Shown: positions 52,186-62,805 of the stretch, one piece after another
How the letters are laid out: each line of letters opens with the position of its first letter
How positions within the stretch are numbered: position 1 is the stretch's first letter
NCBI GenBank assembly: GCA_023935145.1
Contig: CM043700.1
Coordinates: 65,056,620-65,120,619 of the forward strand
Reading direction: 5' to 3'
Origin: Bretschneidera sinensis
Taxonomy: Eukaryota; Streptophyta; Magnoliopsida; Brassicales; Akaniaceae
Length of the DNA stretch: 64,000 bases
Translations under genes and position numbers: made by a program
Notes under the pieces: model-generated
The model's input: only the letters and a program-made list of their open reading frames with translations
What the model was told of the DNA's origin: nothing
Database searches by the model: none

Positions 52186-54322
52186 TGTAGTACTTGTAAT
52201 CGTAAAGTAAGGGTAAAGAAGTAATTTAATAAATATGACATGAATTAAAATAAAATATATGTGAAAGATTTATTATTATTTTAATAAAACAATTCTAAAA
52301 ACTAATTGGATGCGTGGAGGCATAGTTACAAAGAAAATGAAAAAAATTATTATTATTTCGTGAACAGTAAAAAAAAAAAGGAAAAAGCAAAAAGAAAGAA
52401 AAAAAAAGTAATTGTGGCAACAGGTGTTGCACCTACTGCCAAGTATCAAATAATGAACTGCATGTCCTCCACGTCTCAAAAACGTGGGGGCTTGTTAAAA
52501 GGCCTTTTGCCTTTGAGCTATGAAGGTTTTTTCTTTTTCTTCTTTTCAAACTTTCACTTATATATATGTATCATCCGTTCACACCATTAATACTTATCGA
52601 ATTCGTTTAATTTCCTTCAAATTACTCATTTTCTTTAAACACTTGGAGACCCAAAAAAAAAATAGAATGGCAAAATTTTGAAGGAGTTTACTGTGGAATT
52701 TCATAGAGAATCAAGGGAAGCTATCAGAAAAACAAAAGGTAATAATGTAGTGTTTATTTTTTAATTTTTAGCATTTATGAAATTTCCCGAAAGTCAAAGT
52801 GGGAATTTTCAAAGGGGGTGATTTATGAAGAATTGAAGAAATAATTAGAAATTTAATACAAATATTATGTCAGGTGTTAATGATCTGCAACCAGGGGAAA
52901 TTTTTGAGAAGAATGGGAAAGGTAATGAGGTGATCCACGGGTAGCTTTAAGTGCTATGTAGTGAGTTAGATTTACTTTAAGTAATCTAAATAAAAATGAA
53001 ATATTTAGTAATAATTTTAAATAAATTATTAGCTTATGCTTTGGTATAGATAAAAAAATTAGATTGGTAGGTATAAGATGAATTTTGGACATATAGAAAA
53101 TTATTTAGGGAGAAATAATATTTTTGGAATAATAAGTTGATTTAATAATAAAAGCAACAAGTGAAATTCTTGATGAGCTATGGTTGATGTTTTGATATGA
53201 ATTATGAGGAGATGAAAATTGGTAGATCTTGACAAGCTAAGATAGATGATTTGATGTGATTTATGATGAGAGGAATTTAGTGGAAATTTTTATAATAATT
53301 TAAGGAAAGAAATGATAGCTAAATTTAAATATTTTGAGTTCATGTTGTTTTTATATCACTGTTCATATGCATATTTCATATCATTATTCATATGCATATG
53401 CATTAAGTAAAAGAAAAGAACCGGGAAGGGGCCAGTCTAATTGAAAAACCGTGACACCCGATATAGGCTGGAAATAAAAAGGACACCGTGACAACTGGTA
53501 TATGTTGGAAATAAATCTGTAACAGTCGGGATAAGCTGTAAAGAAAAGAACCGGGTGGGGGCTGGTCTAAGATAAAAAAAACATGTCAACATGTGGGAAG
53601 ACATTCCCATAATAATAATTCATGCATTGCATTTGTCTTAATTATTGCTTGCATTATTGAAATGCTGATGCGTGGTGTGTTATTGCGAATTTATTTATAG
53701 ATGGATGAGTCTCACAGAGAGATAATTATAGTGATAAGAACCATCTAAATGGTAGGTTTTATGATGTGAACCTCATTACGAGGTAATTATAAGATAATTG
53801 ATGGTCTTAAGGTGATCCAATAAATAAGAAGAAGAGATTGGTAGAGAATGGATCTTATGACATGTGTAGTGATAGTAGATTGTTAGTATCAAGTTGTGTG
53901 AAATACAATTGATTTAATATCGAAAGACTATTTATACAAATGAATACTTCTAGTAAATTTAATTCATTAAGCTTGTGAAGCTCATCCCTCATTGTAAAAT
54001 GATTTCAGGTAGCTGACAGGACAAATAGTCTGGTGGGTTGAGAGTCAGACAAAATCATTTATGTATGCCACGTATGTGTCAACATCCTCAGACTAATGAG
54101 AAAGTAAAATAAAAATTTATTTGTAAATATTCATGTATATTACGTTGTGTAAAATGTTTAGTCGATATCAGATTGATGTATCTCCCTTGTTGAGGGTTGA
54201 GGATTGATGAAAAAGAATTTTTATTAGTATTATTTTTACTATTGCGTATATGTGTCGTACTGGGATTTTCAAAATATGATGACATTGTCTCGGTGGTGAC
54301 CAACCCAAAATGGGTCGTTACA
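52186..54322 (+). repeat. 3' LTR of Gypsy H
   Basis: Begins TGTAGTACTTGTAATCG and ends GGGTCGTTACA. It is collinear with 33469-35613 and is followed by target duplication GAACC. Confidence 0.93.
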
Positions 54323-54327
54323 GAACC

Positions 54328-55463
54328 ACTAGAAGCTCTAAGAAAACATAAGGTAATAATGTGAAGTTTATTTTTGAAATTTAGCATACATGAAAATTCC
54401 TGGAATTCAAAGTGGGAATTTTCAAAGGATGTGAATTATGGAAGAATCGAAGAATAAATTAGAAATTTATTATAAATATTATGTCAGGTGTTGACGATCA
54501 ACAACCAGAGGAAATTGCTGAGAGGAGCAAGAAAGGCAAGGAGGTGATCCACGGGTAGCACTAAGTTCTACGTGGTGAGTTAGATTTACTTTAGATAATC
54601 AAGTTGAATATGAAATATCTAGTGATAATATTAGAATAAATTATTAACTTATGCTTTGGTGATAGATGAAAGTTGGTGGATAGGTGTGATAGGAATAGTG
54701 GATGTGTAGAGAATTATTTTATAAGAAATAATATTATTGGAATAATGAGTCAATTTAATAATAAAAGCGATAAGTGAAATTCTTGATGAGCTGTGGTTGA
54801 TGATTTGATATGATTTATGAGGAGATGAAATTTAGTGGATCTTGACAAGCTATGATTAATGATTTGATGTGATTTATGAGGAGAGAAATTGAGTGGAATT
54901 TTTCAAATAATAATTTGAGAATAATCAGGATAGCTAATTTAAATATTTGAATTTATGTTTGTTTTTTTATATATTATTGTTCATATGCATATTTCATATC
55001 ATTGTTCATATGCATATGCATGAAATAAAAGAACCGGGAGGGGGCCGATCTAATTGAAAACCGTGACAACCGGTATATGTTGGAAATTAAGGAAAACCGT
55101 GATAGCCGGTATATGCTGGAAATAAATGAAAACCGTGACAGCTGGTATATGCTGGAAATAAAAGAACCAGGAGGGGGCTGGTCTAAGATAAAAGCGTGTT
55201 GACATGTGGGAAGACGTTCCCTAATAATAATTCATGCGTTGCATCTGTTTTAAATATTGATTTTATTACTGAAATGCTGAAGTGTTGTTTGTTATTGTAA
55301 ATTTATTTATAGATGAATGAGTCTCACAGTGAGACAGTTATGGTTGGAAAGAAATATAGAAGTATGATATGATAAGAACCATCTAAATGGTAGACTATAT
55401 GCTGGGATTTCAAAATGTGACAACACCGTCTCGGGGGTGGCCAACCCGGGATGGGTCGTTACA
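54328..55463 (+). repeat. 3' LTR of Gypsy C, right part
   Basis: Continues the LTR interrupted at 33468 and ends GGGTCGTTACA. Between 55050 and 55170 it holds three tandem copies of a roughly 37-bp unit, GACAGCCGGTATATGCTGG-like. It then abuts Gypsy J LTR sequence. Confidence 0.88.
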
Positions 55464-57554
55464 AAATATCACAATTTATCCATACAACCAAACATTTCAT
55501 ATGCTCCTTACAGGCCAAGTAATTCACATTCATGTATGGTATGTTAATGCAGCATGATGCAATGCAATGTATCATCTCATAATCTATCATAATCCATCGG
55601 GGATGTCTTCCTACGTACTGGTACGTTTCAGAAACAATAAATTTTCGGAACCCTGCCTTGATCCGGGCCGGGTCCAATCATCCAAATGTATTTGGTACCC
55701 TTACAACCTTTATGGGAAGGGACTTATCGTCCTCACACATCACTCCCCCCTCAATAACATACCATAAATTTCAATGCATGAAATGAAATCAAATCAAGTG
55801 ATGAACACCAACAAATTCTCATCAATCCATACAATCACACAAAATTCGGTACAAAGGTTTTGAAATCATTATCTCATCATTAGTGTATAATTAACTTATC
55901 TTACCACATAGTTATAAATATAATTATTATATCTAAATAGCGGATTAAAATTCTTATGTAACCTTATCATTTTGGTTTCCCCATTAACATTCATGCTTAC
56001 CAAGAGTAAGGTAATATTCACCTTACGCCAAATACTAGTCGTGGATCACTTCTTTACCTTTACTATGATCATCCACCACACCCATTGAAATGCCATTTTA
56101 ACAATTAAAGCAAACTACATATACAAATAGTCAATGAGCATAGTAGTTAAAAGTTAGACACTTAGTAAGAAATCAATCATTCCATTTACTTACACATATA
56201 AATCAAAGAAAATACTACTACAGTTCATTCTTCTCTTTAATCACCTATTTTCACTCTTTCCTTCTTTCTTTCATTCTTAACTTCATAAAACTCTCAATTC
56301 ATATGGACTTCAAATTTCAAGACACTAACTTAGGGTAATTACCAACAAATCCCAACTTGTAAAAGTATTCATTCTAAATATAATTTCCCAATCAAGAAAA
56401 AGTCTCTTGCTTAGATGAATTCTTTTAATTCCTAAAATGGTTTCAAATTTACAGCCCATAGTAAAATTCTCTAACAATACCCATCTCAAAAATCATGTTA
56501 TACAAGAATAACACTTCAAACTTTGTACATAAAGTCACCCTAACAATCTTCAAACTTAACAAACTCTTATTACTTTCTTCCAAAGTGTAGGATTTAATCA
56601 AAATTCTATCAATAGATTTTAGATTTTACAATACTCACAGCAAAAATTAAACCTTAACACCAAAGTTCCATAATACAAAAATTTCCAGATTTCTTTCAAA
56701 TTTTATCTCAACTTCAAATATTTCAAACTAAATCAATTTAAATTAAAATCATCCCAAACAAAAGTTTAGTCAAATTTAGGAAGTACATTTTAACTTAAAA
56801 ATAGTTGGGACCCAATACTACCTCAAATTCTTACTGAAAAACAGCTCACAAAACTGCCTAGAAACATTCATTTTTTCCAAAATTTATGCACAATTATCCC
56901 AACTTAGAAAACTCATAAATCCCTTAAATTAAATCCAAAAGACCTCAAAAAAAATCTAAAAATCAACATCAAGAAGTCTACTTAAAGTTTTTAGTTGACA
57001 ACTTTTCGAAATTACCTCAACCTCTGCACGAAAAAGCCAAAGGAACAAAACGGGCTGTTCCTCCCCTGCTCGGCGTGTGTAGGCTATGCGCCACCATGGC
57101 CAGCTCGTGGAGGCTCAACTCCCTGGCCGGAAGATAGCTGATGGTGGAAGAAGATGGTGTTGGAAGGTTGGGGGGGAAAAGACCTTGAATGGTTGGTTTA
57201 AAGCTGGGTCAAAACTTGGAAGTAAAAATGGGTTTTTGAGAAGGAAATTGTTATGGTGCTTTTCTTTTTCTCCTTTCTCTTATGCCGAGCTCACTCTTTG
57301 CCAAATGAGAGATTTCACTCTTCTAGGTTGACTTTTTGGTTATATACTCCCACTAACACTTGACTTTGTACCACTCTACCCTTCCCCTTCTTCTTTTATT
57401 AATTTACAAGTTCTTCCTTTAACTTTCCTTCTAGTATTTAAACACCCCCAAAGTTTTTGTTTCTTTCTTAGAGTTCCCAAAAAAATAAAATAAAAAATTG
57501 AATTGTAAAAATTAAATTATAAAGGCTTAAAATTTTTTTTTCAGATTCTATAAT
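55464..57554 (-). repeat. 3' LTR region of Gypsy J, right end cut by Gypsy C
   Basis: AT-rich non-coding sequence between the end of Gypsy J pol and Gypsy C. On the minus strand it follows the purine tract GGAGGGGAGAAT (about 57556-57570). It has a TATA box (57340-57346) and the LTR phrase CGTACCAGTACGTAGGAAGA near 55610. Because the partner LTR is absent, boundaries rest on the purine tract and the Gypsy C edge only. No convincing gene; an 81-codon plus-strand frame at 57086 is unsupported. Confidence 0.6.
57340..57346 (-). promoter_or_regulatory. Candidate TATA box in Gypsy J LTR
   Basis: GGGAGTATATAACCAAAAAG on the minus strand is about 215 bases into the LTR, a plausible U3/R position. 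Confidence 0.45.
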
Positions 57555-57593
57555 TCTCCCCTCCAAAAAAAAATTCGCCCTTGAAATTTTCAG

Positions 57594-58522
57594 CTAACCT
57601 GAATTGATGAATAGATAAGGGTATTGGTTCTTCATTTCCACTTGGCTTTCCCAGGTAGCTTCTTCGACTCCTCTATTGCTCCAAAGCACTTTAATCAAGG
57701 GAATGACTTTGTTGCGAAGAACTTGTTCCCTAGAGTCCAAGATTTTTACTGGCTTCTCCACATATGAAAGGTCCTTTTGAACTTCTATGGATTGGAATGG
57801 AATGATGTGTGACTCATCCGGTACATATTCGCTCAAAGCTGACACATGGAAGACATCATAAAGTCATGAAAGTTCAGGAGGTAAGGCTAATTGGTATGCT
57901 AGAAATCTAATCCTTTTAATAATCTCATAAGGTCTATGTAACGAGGGCTTAATTTCTCTTTTCGCCCAAACCTCAATACTCCCTTCCAAGGGGAAACTTT
58001 AAGATGCACACGATCACCAACTTGAAACTTCAACGGCCTCCTCCTCTTGTTTGCATAAATTTTCTGCCTACTTTGAGCCATCCTTAGATATTCTCGTATT
58101 TTCTTGATCCTCTTCATGGTTATCTCTACCAATTCTGGTCCTAAGACACTTCTTTCCCCCACTTCTTCCCAACATATCAGAGTCCTACACCTCTTACCAT
58201 ATAATGCTTTGAAAGGTGCCATCACAATGCTGGTATGAAAACTATTATTATATGCAAACTCCATAAGGGGTAAGTGCGCATCCCAACCAACCGAAAAGTT
58301 CATAGCGAACTCTCGCAACATATCTTCTAAGATTTGAATTGTTCTCTCTAACCGACAATCTATTTGAGGGTGGAAAGCTATGCTAAAATGTAATTGAGTA
58401 CCCATTGCTTGCAAAATTGAGATGTAAACCAAGCATAACGATTCATTACAATACTTAATGGTACACCATGAAGTTTTACTATCTCAGCCACATACAACTC
58501 TGCTAATCTTTCAGGAGACCAA
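57594..58522 (-). pseudogene. Gypsy J integrase C-terminal half with chromodomain-like tail
   Basis: The minus strand reads LAELYVAEIVKLHGVPLSIV, MGTQLHFSIAFHPQ, RTIQILEDMLREFAMNFSVG, LPLMEFAYNNSFHTSIVMAP and RPLKFQVGDRVHLKVSPWKG. It continues LALPPELS and DVFHVSALSEYVPDESHI, ending GVEEATWESQVEMKNQYPYL. The last segment is the chromodomain-type tail of chromoviral Gypsy integrases, thought to guide insertion into heterochromatin. RDPRF has become NRYAWF, losing the second catalytic Asp. One stop and one frameshift lie near 57860-57900. The N-terminal half is displaced by the TRIM pair and a solo LTR. Confidence 0.88.
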
Positions 58523-58908
58523 TGGAAGGATCTCGACCCACTTGCATGATATTGTCCACTTTAGCAACCCGTGCCTCATGGTTTTAAAAGGCCTTATGCA
58601 AGGAGGGGTTGAATATCACTTATAAATAGCCCAACAATTCCCTCTCTAGCCGATGTTGGATACCAAGACATCCTATGTATCCCCCACTTGGGGCACAACG
58701 TCCTTGATGTGTGGACCCCCCATCAAGTAACCCGCTATGCAGTGGTGTCCCATACAAACTATGACCCCGAGCTTTCAAGAGTTGGCTTTGATACCACTGT
58801 AGGGACCCCAACCCACTTTGGCAACCCGTGCCTCACGATTTTAAAAGGTCTCATATTAGAGTGTAGTGCAGCAGACTCACACCTCTGTATGATATTGTCC
58901 TCTTTACA
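58523..58908 (-). mobile_element. TRIM-like miniature LTR element, minus orientation, second LTR damaged
   Basis: A 153-bp LTR (58523-58675) has the phrases GATATTGTCC, TTTTAAAA and TATTTATAAG and ends GACATCCTA. A purine tract (inverse) follows at about 58676-58690, then an internal region and an inverted primer site GGCTTTGATACCA at 58784-58796. A diverged, shortened second LTR starts at 58798 with TGTAGGGACCCCAACCCAC. No coding capacity. Such TRIMs are mobilised by autonomous LTR elements. Confidence 0.75.
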
Positions 58909-59333
58909 TGGGATGTCTGGGTATCCCACATCGGCTAGAGAGGGAGTTGCTGGGCTATTTATAAGTGATTACCACCGGTCTTGGTTAGATGCATTTTAAA
59001 ACCGTGAGGCACGGGGAGCCAAAGCGGACAATATCTAGCCAGTGGGTTGGGGTCCTTACAGTGGTATCAGAGCCGACTCTCGAAAGCCTACAGCCGTAGT
59101 TGGTGTGGGACACCACTGTGTAGCAGGTTGCTTGATGGGGGTCCACATAGCAAAGATGCTGTGCTTCGAGTGGGGGAGACATGGGATGTTTTCGTATCCC
59201 ACATCGGCTAAAGAGGGAGTTGTTAGGCTATTTATAAGTAATTGCCAACCCTCCTGGTTAGACGCATTTTAAAACCATGAGGTATGGGGTGCCAAAGCGG
59301 ACAATATCTAGCTAATGGGTTAGGGTCCTTACA
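58909..59333 (+). mobile_element. TRIM-like miniature LTR element, complete, plus orientation
   Basis: Two 152-bp LTRs (58909-59060 and 59182-59333), each from TGGGATGT to GGGTCCTTACA. They contain ATCCCACATCGGCTA, GGCTATTTATAAGT, CATTTTAAAACC and AAAGCGGACAATATCTAG. The primer site TGGTATCAGAGCC is at 59062-59074 and a purine tract AGTGGGGGAGACA precedes the second LTR. The whole element is only 425 bp and non-coding. No clear target duplication is visible, and the inverted copy sits immediately to the left. Confidence 0.88.
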
Positions 59334-59466
59334 ACCAAGTTATCTTGATGGGTAGAAAATGAACAGATTTAGATAATATCAACTATGACCCAAATGGCAT
59401 CAAAACCTCTCTAAGTATGAGGAAGTCCTATCACAAAATCCATAGTCACCCTCTCCCACGACCACT
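59334..59466 (-). pseudogene. Gypsy J integrase core fragment
   Basis: The minus strand reads WERVTMDFVIGLPHT, a stop, then RGFDAIWVIVD, the start of the catalytic core including the first catalytic Asp. It is separated from the rest of integrase by the TRIM pair on one side and the solo LTR on the other. Confidence 0.8.
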
Positions 59467-59974
59467 AATGAGTGCCAAATATTGCATATTTTGGCCCCTT
59501 AATTTACATTTGTTAGCTTAGGAATTTGTTGCTTTGAGTTTTTTTCGTTGTTTTACAGGTTTACAAGCACTCAGAAAGGAGTTTCACTAAAATTGCCAGA
59601 ATTGACTATACATATCAGTTATTTTTGTGGATTTTACTGTATTGATTCAAGAAGAACTAGGAGATGGGACATATATGCTTTGAAAGATCCAAATGACTAT
59701 TTTCTGAAGAATTTTACCGCTCATAAAAATGATTTTTCTAGAGAAAGTTATGGCAGTTCTAGTTGACAAAGGTAAGGTTGTGTGTTTCAGCGTGGCAGAT
59801 CAGTCATTTTTGTGGATTTTACTGTATTTATTCAGGAAGAACTAGAAGATGAGCCATATATGCTTGGAAAGATACAGATATCTATTTTTTGAGAAATGTT
59901 ATGGCTCATAAAAATGATTTTTCTAGAGAAAGTTATGGCAGTTTTAGTAGACAAAGGTCAGGCAGTGCACCATG

Positions 59975-60010
59975 CTGCGCTCGAGCGCACAAGACTGTGA
60001 TCGAGCGCAC
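59975..60010. repeat. Palindromic GCGCTCGAGCGCAC motifs in solo LTR
   Basis: TGCGCTCGAGCGCAC and GTGATCGAGCGCAC lie side by side, followed by CTCGAGCA and ATCCCACATCG, matching the arrangement at 1642-1786. Confidence 0.8.
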
Positions 60011-60062
60011 TCGAGCAGTATCCCACATCGAATTTGAAACACATTGCACTCTTGAGTCTTCC

Positions 60063-60069
60063 TATAAAA
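60063..60069 (+). promoter_or_regulatory. LTR TATA box of the solo LTR
   Basis: CCTATAAAAGCCCCACC lies about 55 bp after the palindromic motifs, as in the LTR at 1078-2724. Confidence 0.6.
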
Positions 60070-60871
60070 GCCCCACCTCACTGAAGTAATTGGTGGGCAA
60101 TCCAGAGGACTTCTGCTAGCATTATGGTGGATCTCGAAGGCTTGCTACCACGAGGGGAAACGCCGCCCAACAGCGAGTGGAATTTCTCCTAATGTATAGT
60201 CAATTTTAATTTATTTCTTTTTTAGTTTTAAAGTTTAATGTTTAGCACTTTTATTGTGAACTTTAGTTTCATAATTATGATAGGCTAAAATCTTCATTTA
60301 AGGTTGAAGATGAAGCCTCGCCATTGTTTGGCATAATATTTTCAGATTTGTTCATACAATTCTGATATTTTTAGTATAAATGTTCTGTTCAATTATTTGA
60401 GTAAAATCTTATGATTGATTGTTTTTAAATTGCTAAATTGGATATTCTTTGTGTTTCATTTGCCAGATACGACGGATTATTCAAATTAGATTGGATATCC
60501 ATTGTGATTTGTGAATTAAACGGATACATTGGATGATTTTGGTTTAGCTTGGGTATTCGCCGTGATTTGTATAATGGTGGATTCACGGAATGATTTGATA
60601 GATTATTTTTATATAGAACATGAAGGTATATGCTTTACTTTGGTGGGGTGGATTCAGAAAACTTTTGTGTTTTTATCAGTTGTTTTTAAATCAATTTAGT
60701 TTAGTTTATATTTCTTTGCAAGATATAATCCAAAATTCGGAACTATGTTAAAATAGGGTTAGTTTAGATAAAAATATATTTTCACAATGCAATTCCATGT
60801 GAATTCGACCTCGCACTTGCACAACATTATATTGCAAATGACTCGTGCACTTGCGAGTAATTTAAAACTCA

Positions 60872-61454
60872 CCACTCCAGTATAGGAAGAGGTTGCAATA
60901 ACCCTGCCGGATGTCTATGCTCAATATTCACCTGCTGGCACACTAAGCATTGAGAAATATAGTCTGCTATGTCTTTCTTTAAACCTGACCACCAAAAAAA
61001 TTTTCGTAAGCCCTCTATACATTTTATTACTCCCTAGGTGCATAGAATAAATAGTGTCGTGAGATTCCTTTAGGATCTCCTTCCTTAACTCCACTTCGTT
61101 TGGCACACAGATTCGATTTCCCATCATCACCATTCCATCTTCTCTCACCACAAAATCACTTTGCTTGTTTTCTAAAACCTCCTTCTTAATAGCCATTAAT
61201 ACTGCATCCTTACCTTGAGCATCCAGTAGACGACCTACTATTGATGATGTTACCACCATGTTAGCTACTAACCCCCGAATGGTGTTGGCTTCAAGCTTCA
61301 CTTCTAAACTTCTTAATTCCTCAATTAACTCGGAATCATAAATCTTCAAAGTTGCCAACTTGCTACTGGATTTTCGACTTAACGCATCAGCCACCACATT
61401 AGCCTTTCTAGGATGATAACTTATGGTGCATTCATAGTCACTGATCAGTTCCAT
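60872..61454 (-). pseudogene. Gypsy J RNase H end and integrase zinc finger region
   Basis: The minus strand reads [53 protein letters not shown] and [11 protein letters not shown], covering the end of RNase H, the linker and the start of the HHCC finger. A frameshift in [11 protein letters not shown] precedes [12 protein letters not shown] sequence in another frame near 60940. It is open for 177 codons. It continues, through the solo LTR, into the fragment at 59334-59466. Confidence 0.82.
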
Positions 61455-61925
61455 CCATCGCCTTTGTCTTAAGTTTAGCTCCTTATGGGTAGGTAGATAC
61501 TTGAGGCTCTTGTGGTCAGTAAAGATCTCACATCTTACTCCATAAAGATGATGCCTTCAAATTTTCAGAGCAAAGACTATCGTTGCCAACTCTAGGTCAT
61601 GGGCGAGGTAGTTCCTTTCATGGTTCTTCAATTGTTGTGAAGCATAAGCAACAACCTTCCCATGCTCCATTAAGACACAACCTAACCCTTGATACGAAGC
61701 ATCGCTGTAAACCACAAACCCCTCATCACCCGAAGGAAGGATTAACACCGGTGCCATTGTCAGCTTTTCCATCAACACTTGAAAATTTTGCTCACACTCT
61801 TCTGACCATATAAACTTTTCTCCCTTTCTTGTCAATTTGGTTAAGGGTACCGCAATCAGTGAGAAATCTTTGATAAATCTCCGATAATATCCTGCCAATC
61901 CCAAAAAGCTCCTAATCTCAGTCAC
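61455..61925 (-). pseudogene. Gypsy J RNase H
   Basis: The minus strand reads [60 protein letters not shown] and [20 protein letters not shown], then [20 protein letters not shown] and, after a break near 61557, the segment before YECTISYH. It has the first catalytic Asp (YSDAS) and Glu (DLELA). Frame is open for 122 codons before one break. Confidence 0.85.
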
Positions 61926-62805
61926 ATTTGTAGGTCTCTCCCAGTTTAGAACTGCTTCAACTTTCTAAGGGTCCACAGCCACTCCTGCTTTTGACACCAT
62001 ATGCCCTAAGAAGGTCACTTATTTTAACCAAAACTCACACTTGTTAAACTTAGCATAAAGCTTCTCATTTCTAAGAGTCTCCAGTACTATCTTCAAATGC
62101 CTGGCATGGTCTTCTTTACTCTTCGAATATACCATAATATCATCAATGAAAACTACCACAAATCGTCTAGAAATGGCCTAAATACTTTGTTCATCAAGTC
62201 CATGAAGGCTATGGGGGCATTAGTCAATCCGAACGGCACAACCAGAAATTCATAGTGTCCATAACGGGTGCGGAAAGCAGTCTTCTAAACATCTGAATCT
62301 TTAATTCGTAGTTGATGGTAACCCGATCTCAAATCTATTTTTGAAAACAACCGAGCTCCTTGCACATGTTCAAAAAAATCATCAATTCTTGGTAACGGGT
62401 ACTTGTTATGAATTGTCATCTTGTTTAGTTGTCTATAGTCCATACACAATCTCAAAGTCCCATCTTTCTTCTTGACAAATAACACTGGAGCCTCCCAAGG
62501 CAATACACTAGGACGAATGAGTTTCTTGTCTAACAACTCTTGAAGTTGGACCTTAAGTTCCTTTAATTCTGCCGGTGCCATTCGATAAGGGGGTATCGAA
62601 ATAGGAGTAGAACCGGGTGTGAGATCAATAAGAAAATTAATTTCCCTAACAGGTGGTAAACCGGGGAACTCTTCAGGAAATACATCTGGAAATTCCCCAA
62701 CTACAGGTACCCCTCCCAATTCCACACTTTTCTCAGAAGAATTGATCACATAGGCTAAATAACCGTAGCACCCCTTCTTGAACAATCTCTTAGCTAAAAG
62801 AGCAG
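61926..62805 (-). pseudogene. Gypsy J reverse transcriptase, N-terminal end fused to satellite
   Basis: The minus strand reads [80 protein letters not shown] and [20 protein letters not shown]. After a stop at 62285 the frame goes on to [11 protein letters not shown] (catalytic site kept) near 62145, with a one-base frameshift just before it. The N-terminal end breaks off at 62805, where the frame runs directly into satellite. Protease, gag and the 5' LTR of Gypsy J are missing. Confidence 0.88.

Larger units (their letters stand above)
33469..54322 (+). mobile_element. Gypsy H: chromovirus-type element nested in the Gypsy C LTR
   Basis: LTRs of 2145 and 2137 bp (33469-35613 and 52186-54322) enclose gag and pol remnants. 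The five-base target duplication GAACC occurs at 33464-33468 and 54323-54327. Removing the element restores the Gypsy C LTR sequence (ATAGAGAACC followed by ACTAGAAGC, paralleling GAGAATCAAGGGAAGC elsewhere). The 20.9 kb span includes Copia E, F and I. Confidence 0.93.
59469..60871 (+). repeat. Solo LTR of an Athila/Tat-like Gypsy element
   Basis: Runs from TGAGTGCCAAATATTGC to AATTTAAAACTCA with matching ends TGAGT/ACTCA. CCACT occurs on both sides (59462-59466 and 60872-60876), with two extra A at the left, consistent with a target duplication. It has a U3 palindrome cluster (59975-60010), TATAAAA at 60063-60069 and a U5 end rich in CACTTGCGAG. Joining the flanks restores Gypsy J integrase sequence. 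Confidence 0.85.

Noticed and set aside
52306..52590. 94-codon plus-strand frame rich in Lys and Phe
   Set aside because: Produced by A- and T-rich tracts in the Gypsy H LTR and not preserved in the 5' LTR copy.
57086..57331. 81-codon plus-strand frame as a host gene
   Set aside because: It sits in the Gypsy J LTR near the minus-strand TATA box, with no recognisable domain and no supporting context.
58688..59272. Frames of 103 and 76 codons across the TRIM pair
   Set aside because: Both follow the non-coding TRIM LTR repeats. The primer sites and LTR pairs explain the sequence better.
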